Source: Lingula anatina (taxonomy: Eukaryota; Brachiopoda; Lingulata; Lingulida; Lingulidae). From it: a stretch of DNA of 33,635 bases. The stretch spans positions 140,440-174,074 of the forward strand of contig NW_019775904.1 in assembly GCF_001039355.2 (NCBI RefSeq), given 5' to 3'. Of this stretch, positions 19,642-30,170 are shown piece by piece. The position numbers and the translations under genes were made by a program. Position 1 is the stretch's first letter; the number at the start of each line of letters is the position of its first letter. The notes beneath the pieces were generated by a model, which was not told the DNA's origin, did not search any database, and saw nothing but the letters and a program-made list of their open reading frames with translations.

Positions 19642-22600
19642 GTAATGTCAATTAACCAGGTCAAAGACTTCCCTCTAGCAGGGTGGCAGATTATATAGGG
19701 AAAAATGGGGAAAAAAAGCCAGAGAGCCAAATGACTGTCTATTTATCTACAGACATATATTTGAATATCTGTGAAAAATCAATCTGTCGCCCTGGTAGAG
19801 GGTAGTCAAAAAACACGAATTCATTTATTTCCAATACCAAAACAGTACATTCTTGCAAAGAGACATTGGCTTCAGGTGCACTTGGAAGTAGTTTATTCAG
19901 GGATATGCTACAAGCACATAAAAGAGTATTAGTCTGATAAGTATGTTGTCTAGAATTCAGAAACTGGGGGTTGATATTGTACCCCTCCCACCCTCTGTAC
20001 AATGACAAATCCAGAAGTTGGCACGTAGTTTAAGGGCTGGGCCGGCGTTCGCATCGAGAGTAGGCGCGACAGACCAAGTTATAGTACTGGTATATGTATT
20101 TTGCACACGTGTATGTATCCGCATACAGAATATAAAAATTACACGGAAGCAGACATCAGGGTATATGTTTTTCATGTAACAAAGGAGTTACCTTACCAGT
20201 CAAGTGCCATTAACTACATTATGCTATTTTTACAAATCTATAGAAAGCGTTTTTCATCAAGGAAATGGCCTTGATCCTCGCAATGAGTCGCAAGTTGGGG
20301 TTCATTCATAATGAAATTGTCGTTCTACGTAGATTGATCCAACTACGAGGAGATATTCGCTGAATGCAATCAGATTAACATATTAACACGTACAACTCCT
20401 CTTGTTTCCATTGTACTCGTATAATCACCAGCAGTTTATTTTCTGTGTTTACTAAACCGCAGGAGGAGGCGTGTTTATCTATTAATTTGATTACATTCAG
20501 CGAAAGTCCATGCAGAGTTAATTGAATTGATCTACCTAGGACGATAGTTTCGAGGGGAATGAGCCCTTACACTCTGGGTTCAAGGCAAATAGAGTCTGGG
20601 ACACAATAATATTATGCTCTAGTAATTATAAGGATGTATAAGATTCTGGTCATGTTAATCCAGATTGTATATTGGTTGTTTTTCAAGTAGGTGCTTACCA
20701 TGTAGCGAATACAGACAGGTACGAGGGCATGAACATGCAATATTTTGTTGGTTTCTTAATTTCCCTACCCTGAGTGTCAGAGCAACGTAAAAGCTAGCTT
20801 GCTAAATATACCTTTTGGTGGAGTCGCTTTTACTGGTATTGCTACTATGGGTTATATATGATATCAAGATCGAGCTGGCAATACCGGATTCTAGAACCTA
20901 GGGTAAATTTCCCAGATATTTCGATAAAATCCTCAGTTTAAAGTTAATTAGGTTCATTTAATCCAAGTAGTATTTTTTTCGATGTCATAAAAACTGAAAT
21001 GCATCCCTTTCAGACTGCTACCCTGTAATGATCTGGCATCTGCTTCGCCATGGATACCGTTACCCTGCAGACAGCGATATAGAACTCTTTAATGCCTTAC
21101 TGCCAGTATTTCGGGACAACATTGTTGCCAATACTACAGGTAAATGTCTATTTTAGAGGAAATCATTACCAATTAAAACTTACCAAACACTTAAAATGAC
21201 GTAACTGGAGGGTGGATGTGGCACCTGTTTCATTAAGAGAAATTTAATAGGTGCGTTCTTTTTATTTCATGCTAAACCCGACAGATCTCTTTCGCTTCAA
21301 CTTAAACAGTCGAAATTTCACATTTCATGAACAAGTTAAATTATTGACTTTCTTTTAAAAATTTTCGTTCATATATAAACCTCGTTTTTCTAGAACAAAA
21401 AAAGTATTACAAAGTAAAGCCAAAACATCTGACGCGATTTTCTGAAAGTTGAACTTGGGGAGTGCGTCATGAAAAACCAATCTACATGACTTTTATTTTT
21501 AGCTAAATAATTTTCTTTGTTTCTTTAACAAATATTACAATAAGCAATCCAGGCGTTTTTGCTTTCCAGTATCTAACCAGTTCTGTGCCGGAGATCTCGC
21601 GGCGCTGCGAGACTGGAAACCGAGAATGGATCCAAGCGATGGTTCTAAATTGGTCATGACCGGCTATGAAGAAATGATGCGTATTGGTAATCATTATAAA
21701 CACAAGAAAAACGCATGCCAAACGCAAATTTTTTGTTTCTAGTTAGGAGTATTAATCATACTTAAGTGCAACTCTGTTTAAATTACACACGTATAGTTGG
21801 CCTAACCTTCGATAAGACCAAATTATTTATTTCTTTTTACTTAAGATTCCTTGTCCCTCGTATAACAAAATCAGATTGATATCATGATAAATATTCCATC
21901 TTTGACTTTGTCACAATATTTTCAGCTAAAAACTTCCGGATTAAGTACCCAACTTTGCTGAACGTTTCAATCGACGACATGCTTGCATCCTTCCACTTCC
22001 GACATACAGACACTGAGCGGACCCGAGAGAGTGCCAAGTCGTTTGCAAAGGGATTGTTAAAGCAACCAGGTAAGATAGTAGACTAAAGGCCCGTAGGTGA
22101 GGGGGAGCTCGAAGGGGAGGTCGGGGGAGTTAGAAAGAACCGATCATTTGGGTGGAATAGGGATCTGAAGCAATATTTGACCCAAGTTTATGCAATTCTC
22201 AAGTTGGGTCAACGAATGGGTTAACAAGGTCCATTCGCTCTGAAAAAAAAGCCCTCTTTGAAATTGCAGTCCATAAACCTGGAGCCTTTGTTTGACTAAT
22301 ACGATATAATGTGCCTTTCAATCAAACAACAGTCTTGCCTCTGTTTGACCACATGTGGCATTAGAAAGCCAAACGAATTAACTAAGAGCGTATCATCTAG
22401 CAACAAGCCAAAACTACAATCTTTCTTAGAACGGAAGTTTAAAACTAAATTCAGGGCAGAAAACTCTAAGTGATGTATTCATGGAAAACAATATGATTCC
22501 TAGATTCTACAGTAAGTATATATGAAGTGGTAACGCGTTTGTGTCTTCAGTACAACACATATATTTCACGTTTTTGTCCACCAGGTATGACCGACCAAGA

Positions 22601-24582
22601 ACTGGAGGCGCTTGTCAACAGAATACCGATGACCGTGTATCCAACGACAAATGACCGTCTGCTTCGATTCTTTGATGCCTGCGAGAGATACAAAAAGGTA
22701 CATTCCCAATAGTCAATGGTGATCATGAATGAAAATAATCAAACACAAGCCGAATACAGATGTCAACATCTACTCACATCATTCTGATGAAGGCCTTCGC
22801 CCAGGTTGGCTGTAAGCTAACGGTATGAAAATATTTCTGTTTGTGTTTGATAATTTTCACTTATGATCCAGCTACCAAGCTAATGTACACTTTTGCTCAG
22901 TCTATGGTGATGTTATGTCAAAAAAAAAAAATGAATTTGCAAACCCCTAAAGTCCGAATGAGCTGCTGAGTTACAAATTCGGGCCTATTAGTAGTGAAAC
23001 AAAACGCTCTTCGATATAAGACTTCAATGAGGATATTTTGTTCATTTGTTTATTTTTGTGATAATTTTTGTCACTGTATTTTCTGTGTTGCAGACCATAA
23101 GGAGCAAGCCTGTTGCGGAACTAGACAAATTTGACAACGGCTCAATAATGTCGGAAGTTATTGCTAACATATCAAGGAGGATTGGACTGAGACAAAACAT
23201 GAACATTTGTAAGTAAAATTTGTCGTCTTTTTGGTGTAGATTTAGAGGACGTAGCTTATGACTATTGGAGCTAATAAAAAATAGAACTTCTCGTCAGCGG
23301 TAATATAAAAATAATTCTTTATTATCATGTACAGTAGGGCCTACATGTGTTTCTCAAAATTATTTTGTCATGATTATAAGTACAAAAGACAGCGATAATA
23401 CCAGTAATTAAAATTCCCGTTTTCAGTCAAAACTGCAAAATGATATGTAGGATTCCAATTTCAGCCGTGTCGCAGTCCTTGTGGCTCGCTTGCGCCAGTG
23501 AATATGCCATATATGGCTTGACTCAAGACAGTACCGTCAAAAATTCCAGTGCTGCTCCCTGGTGTTCGGTTTTTAGTCAAGACGACCTGAAGGCATTTGA
23601 ATACAGAACCGACCTAGCTTATTATTATAAAAACTCTTACGGACATAAGCTCAGCTATGAACAGGCCTGCCCTCTTTTGAAAGATTTCATCGGATCAATT
23701 AGGTAAAATAAGCATATCTTAACTTCACAATATAAACATTACAGAGAAACCCATTAGCCTACACTGAAATTAAAGTTATTGATAAGCCTACTTTTGCAGT
23801 ATCCCCCAACTTTCACATTTTTCAATTTTTTCAAAGCAGTTTTTACAGTTTTTGTTCATCTATGTCAACGCTATTTAAATAAAAGTCTTTGTAATTCTCG
23901 GTGATCATTTTTGTTTTTAAATCAAGTTTAATCCATGTCACCAGTAGGCCTAGTTTCCTATACATTGACGCGTTTTCACTAGCTAATGCTGAGGTAAAAA
24001 GACCTAGCTATCATGTGACTTTGAGTGTACAAAGCTTTCAATTCTACTTGTGCAGTATATCCACCGCCATATAATTTTCTAAAACACATGTTAAACCCGT
24101 TTATTTCATTTCATTTATTTATTTATTGCAGGAATGCGACAACGAAAGACAATTTTACCAAAGTTGTTATTCGAGTTGGGCATTCGCCGACAATTGTGCC
24201 ATTCTACGCAAATTTAGGGCTCTTCAAGGATTCAAGACCATTGACAGCTGACAACTTCCTCTCCCAAGGGAACAGAAAACTCAGAACAAGTTACATAGAC
24301 CCAATGGCATCCAACATAAACTTTGTCATCTACAAATGTGGAAACGCCCACAAATTTAAAATGCATGTGAACGAACGCGAGACCACGTTCCCCGGATGCA
24401 ATGGCGTGTTTTGTGACATCGAAACACTGATGGGCTCTGTAGGGAAAGCCGCAGACACGTGCGATTTTGATCAGATGTGTAAATGGCCTATTCACCCATC
24501 AACAGGAGGAGCCACAAGAGCTGATGGTGCCATGACGTTCTGGCTGATGATTTTTTCCAAGTTTCTTATGCCTGTCGTATAA
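19434..24582 (+). CDS. MINPP1: Multiple inositol polyphosphate phosphatase, MINPP1-type (8 exons, 503 aa)
   Basis: Joined exons 19434-19641, 21014-21139, 21570-21686, 21926-22069, 22585-22697, 23094-23208, 23465-23702 and 24132-24582 give 1512 bases with compatible phases and GT/AG borders. MINPP enzymes remove phosphates from InsP6 and other inositol phosphates in the ER or outside the cell. Residues ~7-25 form a signal peptide. HLLRHGYRYP (78-87) holds the RHGxRxP phosphohistidine motif. NDRLLRFFDACERY, the APWC region (305-308) and GLFKDSRPLTADNF are typical of the family. Eight N-glycosylation sequons fit secretion. The expected HAE proton-donor motif reads HSP (371-373), so the catalytic acid is missing and activity is doubtful. 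The end lacks an ER-retention signal; TGGATRADGA plus a hydrophobic tail suggests a GPI anchor, as in Drosophila Mipp1. Human MINPP1 is of similar length (487 aa). Confidence 0.88.
20298..20576. mobile_element. Palindromic MITE, family C, copy 2, in MINPP1 intron 1
   Basis: Inverted arms of ~80 bp, from GGGTTCATTC at the left to GAATGAGCCC at the right, with inner TTCGCTGAATGCAATCAGATT and its mirrored partner. Same family as 10643-10874. The intron is 1372 bp and otherwise unremarkable. Confidence 0.7.
21014..21139 (+). CDS. MINPP1: MINPP1 exon 2 (RHGxRxP catalytic motif)
   Basis: Residues 70-111 with the nucleophilic His82 in RHGYRYP. Acceptor TTTCAG/AC, donor ACAG/GTAAAT, phases 1 and 1. 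This exon is the strongest marker of a histidine acid phosphatase. Confidence 0.9.
21570..21686 (+). CDS. MINPP1: MINPP1 exon 3
   Basis: Residues 112-150, with GDLAALRDW and GYEEMMRI matching the helical insert of the family. Acceptor CTTTCCAG/T, donor ATTG/GTAATC, phase 1 to 1. Confidence 0.85.
21926..22069 (+). CDS. MINPP1: MINPP1 exon 4
   Basis: Residues 151-198. FRHTDTERTRESAKSFAKGL corresponds to the conserved phosphate-contacting Arg/Ser segment after the catalytic loop. Acceptor TTTTCAG/CT, donor CCAG/GTAAGA. Confidence 0.88.
22585..22697 (+). CDS. MINPP1: MINPP1 exon 5
   Basis: Residues 199-236, containing NDRLLRFFDACERY, a family signature. Acceptor CACCAG/GT, donor AAAAAG/GTACAT, ending in phase 0. 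Confidence 0.88.
22721..22868. mobile_element. ~150-bp palindromic MITE in MINPP1 intron 5
   Basis: Inverted arms of about 35 bp: GATCATGAATGAAAATAATC then AAACACAA at the left, mirrored by TTGTGTTTGATAATTTTCAC...ATGATC at the right. It starts 24 bp after the exon 5 donor. The centre carries CTGATGAAGGCCTTCGCCC. No coding capacity. Confidence 0.7.
23094..23208 (+). CDS. MINPP1: MINPP1 exon 6
   Basis: Residues 237-274 (SKPVAELDKF, MSEVIANISRRIGLRQNMNI). Acceptor GTTGCAG/AC, donor ATTT/GTAAGT, ending in phase 1. Confidence 0.82.
23465..23702 (+). CDS. MINPP1: MINPP1 exon 7
   Basis: Residues 275-353, including WLACASEYAI and APWCSVFSQDD. The stronger-looking acceptor at 23426 would read into a TGA within five codons from the phase-1 donor. 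The AATTTCAG at 23457-23464 keeps the frame and gives NMNI-S-VSQSLWLACASEYAI, which aligns with the family without a gap. Donor ATTAG/GTAAAA, phase 2. Confidence 0.8.
24132..24582 (+). CDS. MINPP1: MINPP1 exon 8 (altered second catalytic motif, C-terminal anchor)
   Basis: Residues 354-503. RVGHSPTIVPF holds His371, but Ser-Pro replaces the Ala-Glu of the HAE motif. The family run GLFKDSRPLTADNF and NFVIYKC follow. Cysteines near 443-470 fit disulfides. The last 16 residues are hydrophobic (MTFWLMIFSKFLMPVV). The stop is TAA. Confidence 0.88.
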
Positions 24583-24843
24583 TTAGACATTTTGTTATGT
24601 TTTTTCTTTGACCTGTTGTAATACGTACGGTCACCTTCTCTTGCGCATAATGTGTAAATTATTCAGTGAATGTTTTAATTATTCAGTCACAAGATGCCTA
24701 ACGTAGGCTACTATCGCGCCTTTGGAACCCATTTGGAACCGCAATTCAGGTTGCACACATAATTTCATATTGCATAATTTCGTATTATCATTTTAAGCGT
24801 TTATTGCATGTATAAACATAATAATCTTGCACATGAACAAATC

Positions 24844-25086
24844 TTCTCCTAGACCATAACCGACACTGCATAACATTATTAATAAAGCAACACAAACAAC
24901 ATATAAAGTGCATATGGACGCAGTTAGCGCACGAGTTTTATTCCAAACCATTTTCAATCATTTACAAACAACATAAACAAATAATTAAATAAATAAATTA
25001 TAAACACGAGGAGACCCTCTCCTCACCAAACCTCTGTATCATCTCTTCCTTTTACATATAAAAAGGAATCACCGGGATATCACATC
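24844..25086 (-). repeat. Extra copy of the Ngaro-like element's 3' end (B repeat plus array start)
   Basis: Nearly identical to 25361-25604: the ~93-bp B repeat (24844-24936) and the following ~150 bp up to the first array unit. It ends exactly at the single N (25087). It is either a solo 3' end of another insertion, a local duplication or an assembly join. It supplies AATAAA at 24891-24896 on the plus strand, the first such signal after the MINPP1 stop. Confidence 0.8.
24891..24896 (+). promoter_or_regulatory. Candidate MINPP1 polyadenylation signal
   Basis: AATAAA 309 bp after the MINPP1 stop, lying inside transposon-derived sequence. No earlier canonical signal was seen on this strand. 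Confidence 0.35.
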
Positions 25087-25087
25087 N

Positions 25088-25360
25088 ATCTTTATTTTCT
25101 GTTCTTTGTCTGTACATTTGACAGCTTTGCTGCCTTGTTTTAATATTTCAAACCATCATGGACAGCCATACCGGGAGCAGTTGACTGCATTTGAGTTAGC
25201 TTCATATATTTTTCGAGGCACCTTCTTACATACTTTAGCCTCTATTCGGCCAGCAGTCAAACCACACTCGTACGGCATTTGAAGTTCATTCGGAATAGTC
25301 TGACTGCAATTTGAAATTTAATCCCGATTATGGCACGAATTTTTCAATTAATTTATTCTG
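25088..25360. other. Unique spacer left of the retroelement
   Basis: No gene. It contains CATTTGAAGTTCATTCGGAATA-type wording like the GAATG-rich DNA at 30400-30590 on the other side of the retroelement. Both could be halves of one target sequence. Confidence 0.35.
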
Positions 25361-25453
25361 TTCTCCTAGACCATAACCGACACTGCATAACATTAATAAT
25401 AAAACAACACAAACAACATATAAAGTGCATATGGACGCAGTTAGCGCACGAGT
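25361..25453 (-). repeat. Split direct repeat B2 (outer 3' end)
   Basis: 93 bp, TTCTCCTAGACCATAACCGA to GCACGAGT on the plus strand. It matches B1 at 26900-26992 and the extra copy at 24844-24936. Confidence 0.85.
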
Positions 25454-25580
25454 TTTATTTCAAACCATCTTCAATCATTTACAAACAATATAAATAAATA
25501 ATTCAATAAATAAATTATAAACACGAGGAGACCCTCTCCTCACCAAACCTCTGTATCATCTCGTCCTTTTATATGTAAAA

Positions 25581-26463
25581 AGGAATCACCGGGATATCAC
25601 ATCCCTAACAGCTCTTCTGAGCTAATCTTTCCCTTACCTAGGGAATCACCGGGATATCACATCCCAACAGCTCTTCCGAGCTCATCTTTCCCTTACCTAG
25701 GGAATCACCGGGATATCATATCCCAAACAGCTCTTCTGAGCTCATCTTTCCCTTATCCAGGGAATCACCGGGATATCACATCCCAACAGCTCTTCCGAGC
25801 TCATCTTTCCCTTACCTAGGGAATCACCGGGATATCACATCCCAAACAGCTCTTCCGAGCTCATCGTTCCCTTACCTAGGGAATTACCGGGATATCACAT
25901 CCCAAACAGCTCTACCGAGCTCATCTTTCCCTTACCTGGAGAATCACCGGGATATCACACCCCAAACAGCACTTTGGAGCTCATCTTTTCTTTACATAGG
26001 GAATCACCAGGGTATCTCATCCAAACCACTCTTCCAAGCTCACCTTTCCCTTTTTATGGAATCATAAGGATATAACATCCCAACAGCTCTCCCAAGTTCA
26101 TCTTTCCCTTACATAAGGATTTAACAGAATATCACAACCCAAGCACTTCCAATCTCATTTCTCCCATACATAGGAAATCACCAGAGACCACCTCCCAAAC
26201 ACCTCTTTCGAGCTCATCTTTCCTTTACATAGGGAATCACCAGGATATCACATCCAAACAGTTTCCAAGCTCACCTTTCCATTTTTAAGGAATCATAAGG
26301 ATATAACATCCCAACAGCTCTCCCGAGCTCATCTTTCCCTTACATAGGGATTTAACAGAATATCACAACCCAAGCACTTCCGATCTCATTTCTTCCATAC
26401 ATAGGAAATCACCAGAGACCACCTCCCAAACACCTCCTCCGAACTCATCTCTCCACTACACAA
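25581..26463. repeat. ~60-bp minisatellite, about 15 units, with higher-order repeat
   Basis: Units begin (A)GGGAATCACCGGGATATCAC, continue ATCCCAAACAGCTCTTCC and end GAGCTCATCTTTCCCTTACCTA. Unit starts fall near 25581, 25641, 25700, 25760, 25819, 25879, 25939, 25999, 26058, 26117, 26173, 26232, 26289, 26348 and 26403. Units 1-7 are homogeneous. Units 8-11 and 12-15 are two copies of a ~231-bp four-unit block. Each consensus unit holds short inverted repeats: GGGAT/ATCCC, AGCTC/GAGCT and, across the unit border, TTCCC/GGGAA. It lies inside the retroelement between A2 and B2. Confidence 0.9.
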
Positions 26464-26734
26464 GTGCAAAACTACCTCCCAAACAGCTCATATAAATCAA
26501 TCATTAAATTTATATATTAATAAACATAAATCGCACCTCCAAACACGCACCCATGCACACTGTACGCCTACAGTGTACACTCTAACACAACATACACCAT
26601 ACTTATTTTGAAAACAAAAAACATTGAATAAAAATAGCCATTGCAGCAATAACCAATGTAGTTATAAAACAAAATGAATCACATGTACTAATCGAATTAA
26701 AACAACAAAACCATAAACAAAATTTGAAAAATAA

Positions 26735-26899
26735 AAATTTACGTGTCAACTGGTCTGCGCTAACAGGTCGAATGAACAACTGTCGTAACTTACCCACAAT
26801 TCTTACCAGTATCACAACTAACACAATATATACAGTGTCGCCCCCTAGGAGAAAATAATTCCATTCTTATTCACTTCGTTCAACCGAATAGAATTATAT
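26735..26899 (-). repeat. Split direct repeat A2
   Basis: 165 bp, AAATTTACGTGTCAACTGG to GAATTATAT on the plus strand. Almost identical to A1 at 30171-30335. It abuts B1 directly at 26899/26900, the junction expected for a circle-derived internal complementary region. Confidence 0.9.
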
Positions 26900-26992
26900 T
26901 TCTCCTAGACCATAACCGACACTGCATAACATTAATAATAAAACAACACAAACAAGATATAAAGTGCATATGGACGCAGTTAGCGCGCGAGT
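26900..26992 (-). repeat. Split direct repeat B1
   Basis: Matches B2 with a few changes (ACAAGATAT, GCGCGCGAGT). It lies between A2 and the end of the recombinase frame. Confidence 0.88.
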
Positions 26993-27054
26993 CGAAAACA
27001 AAGAACGGGAATCTTTAGTTTTAAAGACCCAATTTTTTACTAACAAAAAATCTG

Positions 27055-28041
27055 TCAGAAATTATCTGTCACATAGCCATCTCTAGCCGTTACCGAACTC
27101 CACTTTCCATGTCTTTTAAATAACCTGTCTGGAACACCAACTCTTGCGGCAGCAGTAACACCACCTGCTCTCAAACTATGTAAAACAAATTGTTTTATAT
27201 CTTTAACAAGAGGAGAAAAAGAGGAAATAAATACTTTTCTCATTCTAGTATATGAAATAGGCTTATCATCATCTCTAAAACGATAGCAATTGAAGTGCTT
27301 GGTGACAGATCTAAAAAGATACAAATCCGAATGCTCAAGATTCACATAAGAGAACAATTGCTCTAAATTTTTAACAGGACAAAGCTTTGAATAAGTTCTA
27401 GCAATAACCATACGAGAACCATCTCTATAGATGTCCGTTTTGCTCTTTTCAATAAAAATTGACATGTATGAATCATGAAACGAAATATCGCTAATCCTTA
27501 AATTTAACAGCTCTAAAACTCGAAGAAAGCCTGCATAAAAAAGCAAGCCAGCACATATAGCACATTGAGAATACACATTCCCTTCTTCATAATTTGCCTT
27601 AAACATTTTTCCAAAATATCTGGAGATTAGGCTCCTTTATGCAAACTGGCTGTGACTTGCACCTCTTATATACCTTCCAACACGATTTTTACTAAATTAG
27701 AGTCTGTAGAAGACTGCGCTTATAATGGCATAAACCCATTTAAGCCTGTAAAAAGCCTGATAAACAGGACTAGAAGAATTGGACTGTTCTGCTAAGCACG
27801 ACAAGTACAAAGCAACAGGAAAACCTTTTGCCGGAAAATTCCCTTGATTGCCGTTCTTCTTCGCCCATAATTTCCATCGCATGAAAGCTGAATAATAACC
27901 CTTGACTGTGTTCGATGACCGACTCTCAGACAAAAAATCCAACAACCAATGGCATTTTACCAGCCAACTCGTCAGGAAGCTCAGAAATGTCATCCTTATA
28001 AGCCTGCAAAGACAAAAAATTAATAAGTAATTTAAAACCAC
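27055..28041 (-). pseudogene. Tyrosine recombinase of the Ngaro-like element
   Basis: The N-terminal core-binding part (28041-27697) has SRSSNTVKGYYSAFMRWKLW and GFPVALYLSCLAEQ. The catalytic part (27606-27055) has the first arginine in AGFLRVLELLNLRISDI, HSLRAGG (HxxR), HGKWSS (H/W) and DGYVTDN (Tyr nucleophile). All catalytic residues of the lambda-integrase fold are kept. Between the two parts at least two stops and a frameshift near 27606-27690 break the protein. It joins the circular cDNA into the genome in related elements. Confidence 0.85.
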
Positions 28042-28059
28042 TCATTTATTAAGAAAAAT

Positions 28060-29640
28060 CAAATCTGACTGCCAGCATTTTAAACGGCAAATCTACTCTA
28101 CCAAACAAACCTCCAGGAACATAACAAGCTTTTTCTCTCGGTAATTCTACATATGCTACAGCTTCCTTTATAAAAACCTGCCTTTAGATAATAAAGGCCA
28201 AATACTAGCTGAGTGCCAACAAGGCAAAATAACCGTGCCACAAGCCTTGCATTGAATTAAAGACAGTATAACTCTAGATAATACACACATCGGGGGCACA
28301 AACCAACCATTCATACCACCCCAATGAACAGTAAATGCATCAGTGCCCACCGCACCAGGAGTCCAATATCTAGAATTAAAAACTGGCAATTTATTGTTAT
28401 GATCGGATACAAGAAAAATTCAATTTCATGCGGCCCCCAGACTGAATCTAAATAATCGAAAATACTATCTGCCACCTCCCAATCATCATAGTCTACTAAT
28501 ATGCTGATTTGATCTGCATATACTTACAGAAATCTTGCATACATTAGATACCAAAAATTCCATTTGCTTCGTACTGTTTATGCTCAAAACAATTTGTTCA
28601 TTCCAACATTTAGCTTTAGAAATATCAAAACTCAGACATTTTGTCATAATATAAACAATATTGCAAATAACAAAAGACACAGAAATGATCTGACCTACTA
28701 AACTAGCAACTCAACACACATGAATGCTGCCTTTTCCTCTAAACAGAGAACGAATATCCGTTATAGTCTAACAGATTATAAGAAGTCTGTTATCAGAATG
28801 CATAAAGTGCTTTTCTCTAAATTCAAATTATACCCTAAAAATTAAATCTCAGTACTAGGATATCACGTTGATTTTTCAACTTTAGGAACAAACCCGCTGT
28901 TGATAAGATCTTGCTTAATTTAAAGCAACATTCTCACAATCGCTGTACTGCGAATGGCAACCAAAACCATCATCTAAATACATAACCACTTTATTGCCCT
29001 CTCCTCGCCACTTTTTAACCAGCAGCCTGGTCACTTTAGTAAAAATATAGTAAGCCGAACTGAGACCAAATGTATTTCCAAATTTCCAAAAAAAAAAAAA
29101 AAACCCTTTAAAAATTAGCGTTAGACTCAAAATTATCAATGTAATGATATACACAATGTAAATCAAATTTGAAAACAAAAACTCCGTTTTAAATAAAACA
29201 TTACAAATTTCTTCAAATTTTACTGAAAATTTCCAAAGATGTTTATTAACATGCCGCAAATCTAAAATTAACCGCTTTTTACCACTACTGCTAATGGCCA
29301 CTGTAAGGGGTTAACTTCAGCAGATATATCTGAACACTCACTAATAAAGCCTCTGACCAATAAATCTTGTATTGCCTGCTCAACAAATGCACTATCCAAA
29401 ATAACAGATCTATTGTTATTCAAACGAACTGATGCGGGTATAGAGAAAAAAGGAAACTTGTATCCATTTTCTAAATCATCAAGAATAAATTCATGTGTGC
29501 CAATACTTTTCCAAAATGCTAATTTACTTCTTAGCCTGCCTTTAACCCAGGTATCTACATTGCCTTGCTCATGCTCAAAATAATCGATAGTAAAAAATAA
29601 TTTATCATATTTCACATCAAAACAATACTCATCTTTAACA
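28060..29640 (-). pseudogene. Reverse transcriptase / RNase H of the Ngaro-like element
   Basis: Minus-strand pieces in order: VKGRLRSKLAFWKSIGTHEF and NGYKFPFFSIPASV (29560-29430, the N-terminal region typical of DIRS-order RTs); KKRLILDLRHVNKHL (29290-29240); FGLSSAYYIFTKVTRLL; VVMYLDDGFG (~28980, active-site YLDD). Then come a poorly preserved RNase H region and SRYWTPGAVGTDAFTVHW with FVPPMCVLSRV (28370-28260). A one-base shift near 29300 separates fingers from palm. The DL..GYHH region is lost in a hydrophobic, T-rich decayed stretch (29090-29200). Not functional. Confidence 0.82.
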
Positions 29641-30160
29641 AAATCATGGACGATTGGTTTTTGAGAATCCTGGTGCACTTCCTGGTGTTTTAGTGTAGGG
29701 ACAATCTCTCCTACAATGACCGAAGGACCCACACGCAAAACACGACCCTCTCCTTCCTTGTCCGTAGGGGCTGACGGCAGAAGTGACTGGTGGCGTGAAA
29801 GAACCTGGACTGACTGCTCCTGGTGTAACACAGGGAAACGCCCATAGTTGTCCACGAAAAATAGGCTGAGCACAGTAAACAAGATAAGTACTACTAACGT
29901 TAGATTTGCTGGAGCCATGACCTCCTTTCGAAATAGATTTGCTCAATTTACGCTTTTTCAATGCCTTGCTTTCTGCTCTGTTAACTTTCTTTGCATCCTC
30001 AGAGTCACTGGCCAAAGGATTGGCTTCGTAAAAGCGGACAGTGTCCCACCTGTGTCAAAAACTCTTCTAATTCAGTATCGAAATCAAACTGAATGCGGTT
30101 GCCTTCTAGACGGCATTTGATTGAAACCTCGGTCTGCGCCCTCCGACACCACTGAAAAAT
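29641..30160 (-). pseudogene. Gag-like protein with CCHC zinc knuckle
   Basis: A basic Ser/Lys-rich frame (AESKALKKRKLSKSISKGG) leads to CFACGSFGHCRRDC, a perfect CX2CX4HX4C knuckle at about 29742-29700. Upstream, in another frame near 30105-30060, lies NRIQFDFDTELEEFL, so a frameshift splits the N-terminal part. It would coat the element's RNA. It overlaps the start of the RT frame in a different phase. Confidence 0.75.
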
Positions 30161-30170
30161 GCGCGCTCCA

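Noticed and set aside
22775-22800. CTGATGA in the intron 5 MITE as a hammerhead core
   Set aside because: No correctly placed GAAA and cleavage triplet follow, and the adjacent bases do not form stem II.
23427-23464. MINPP1 exon 7 starting at the 23426 acceptor or at the ATG at 23440
   Set aside because: The upstream acceptor gives a stop in phase with exon 6; the ATG is internal and the extra residues do not align with the family.
25581-26463. CRISPR-like array
   Set aside because: The whole ~60-bp unit repeats with no unique spacers, and the context is a eukaryotic retroelement.
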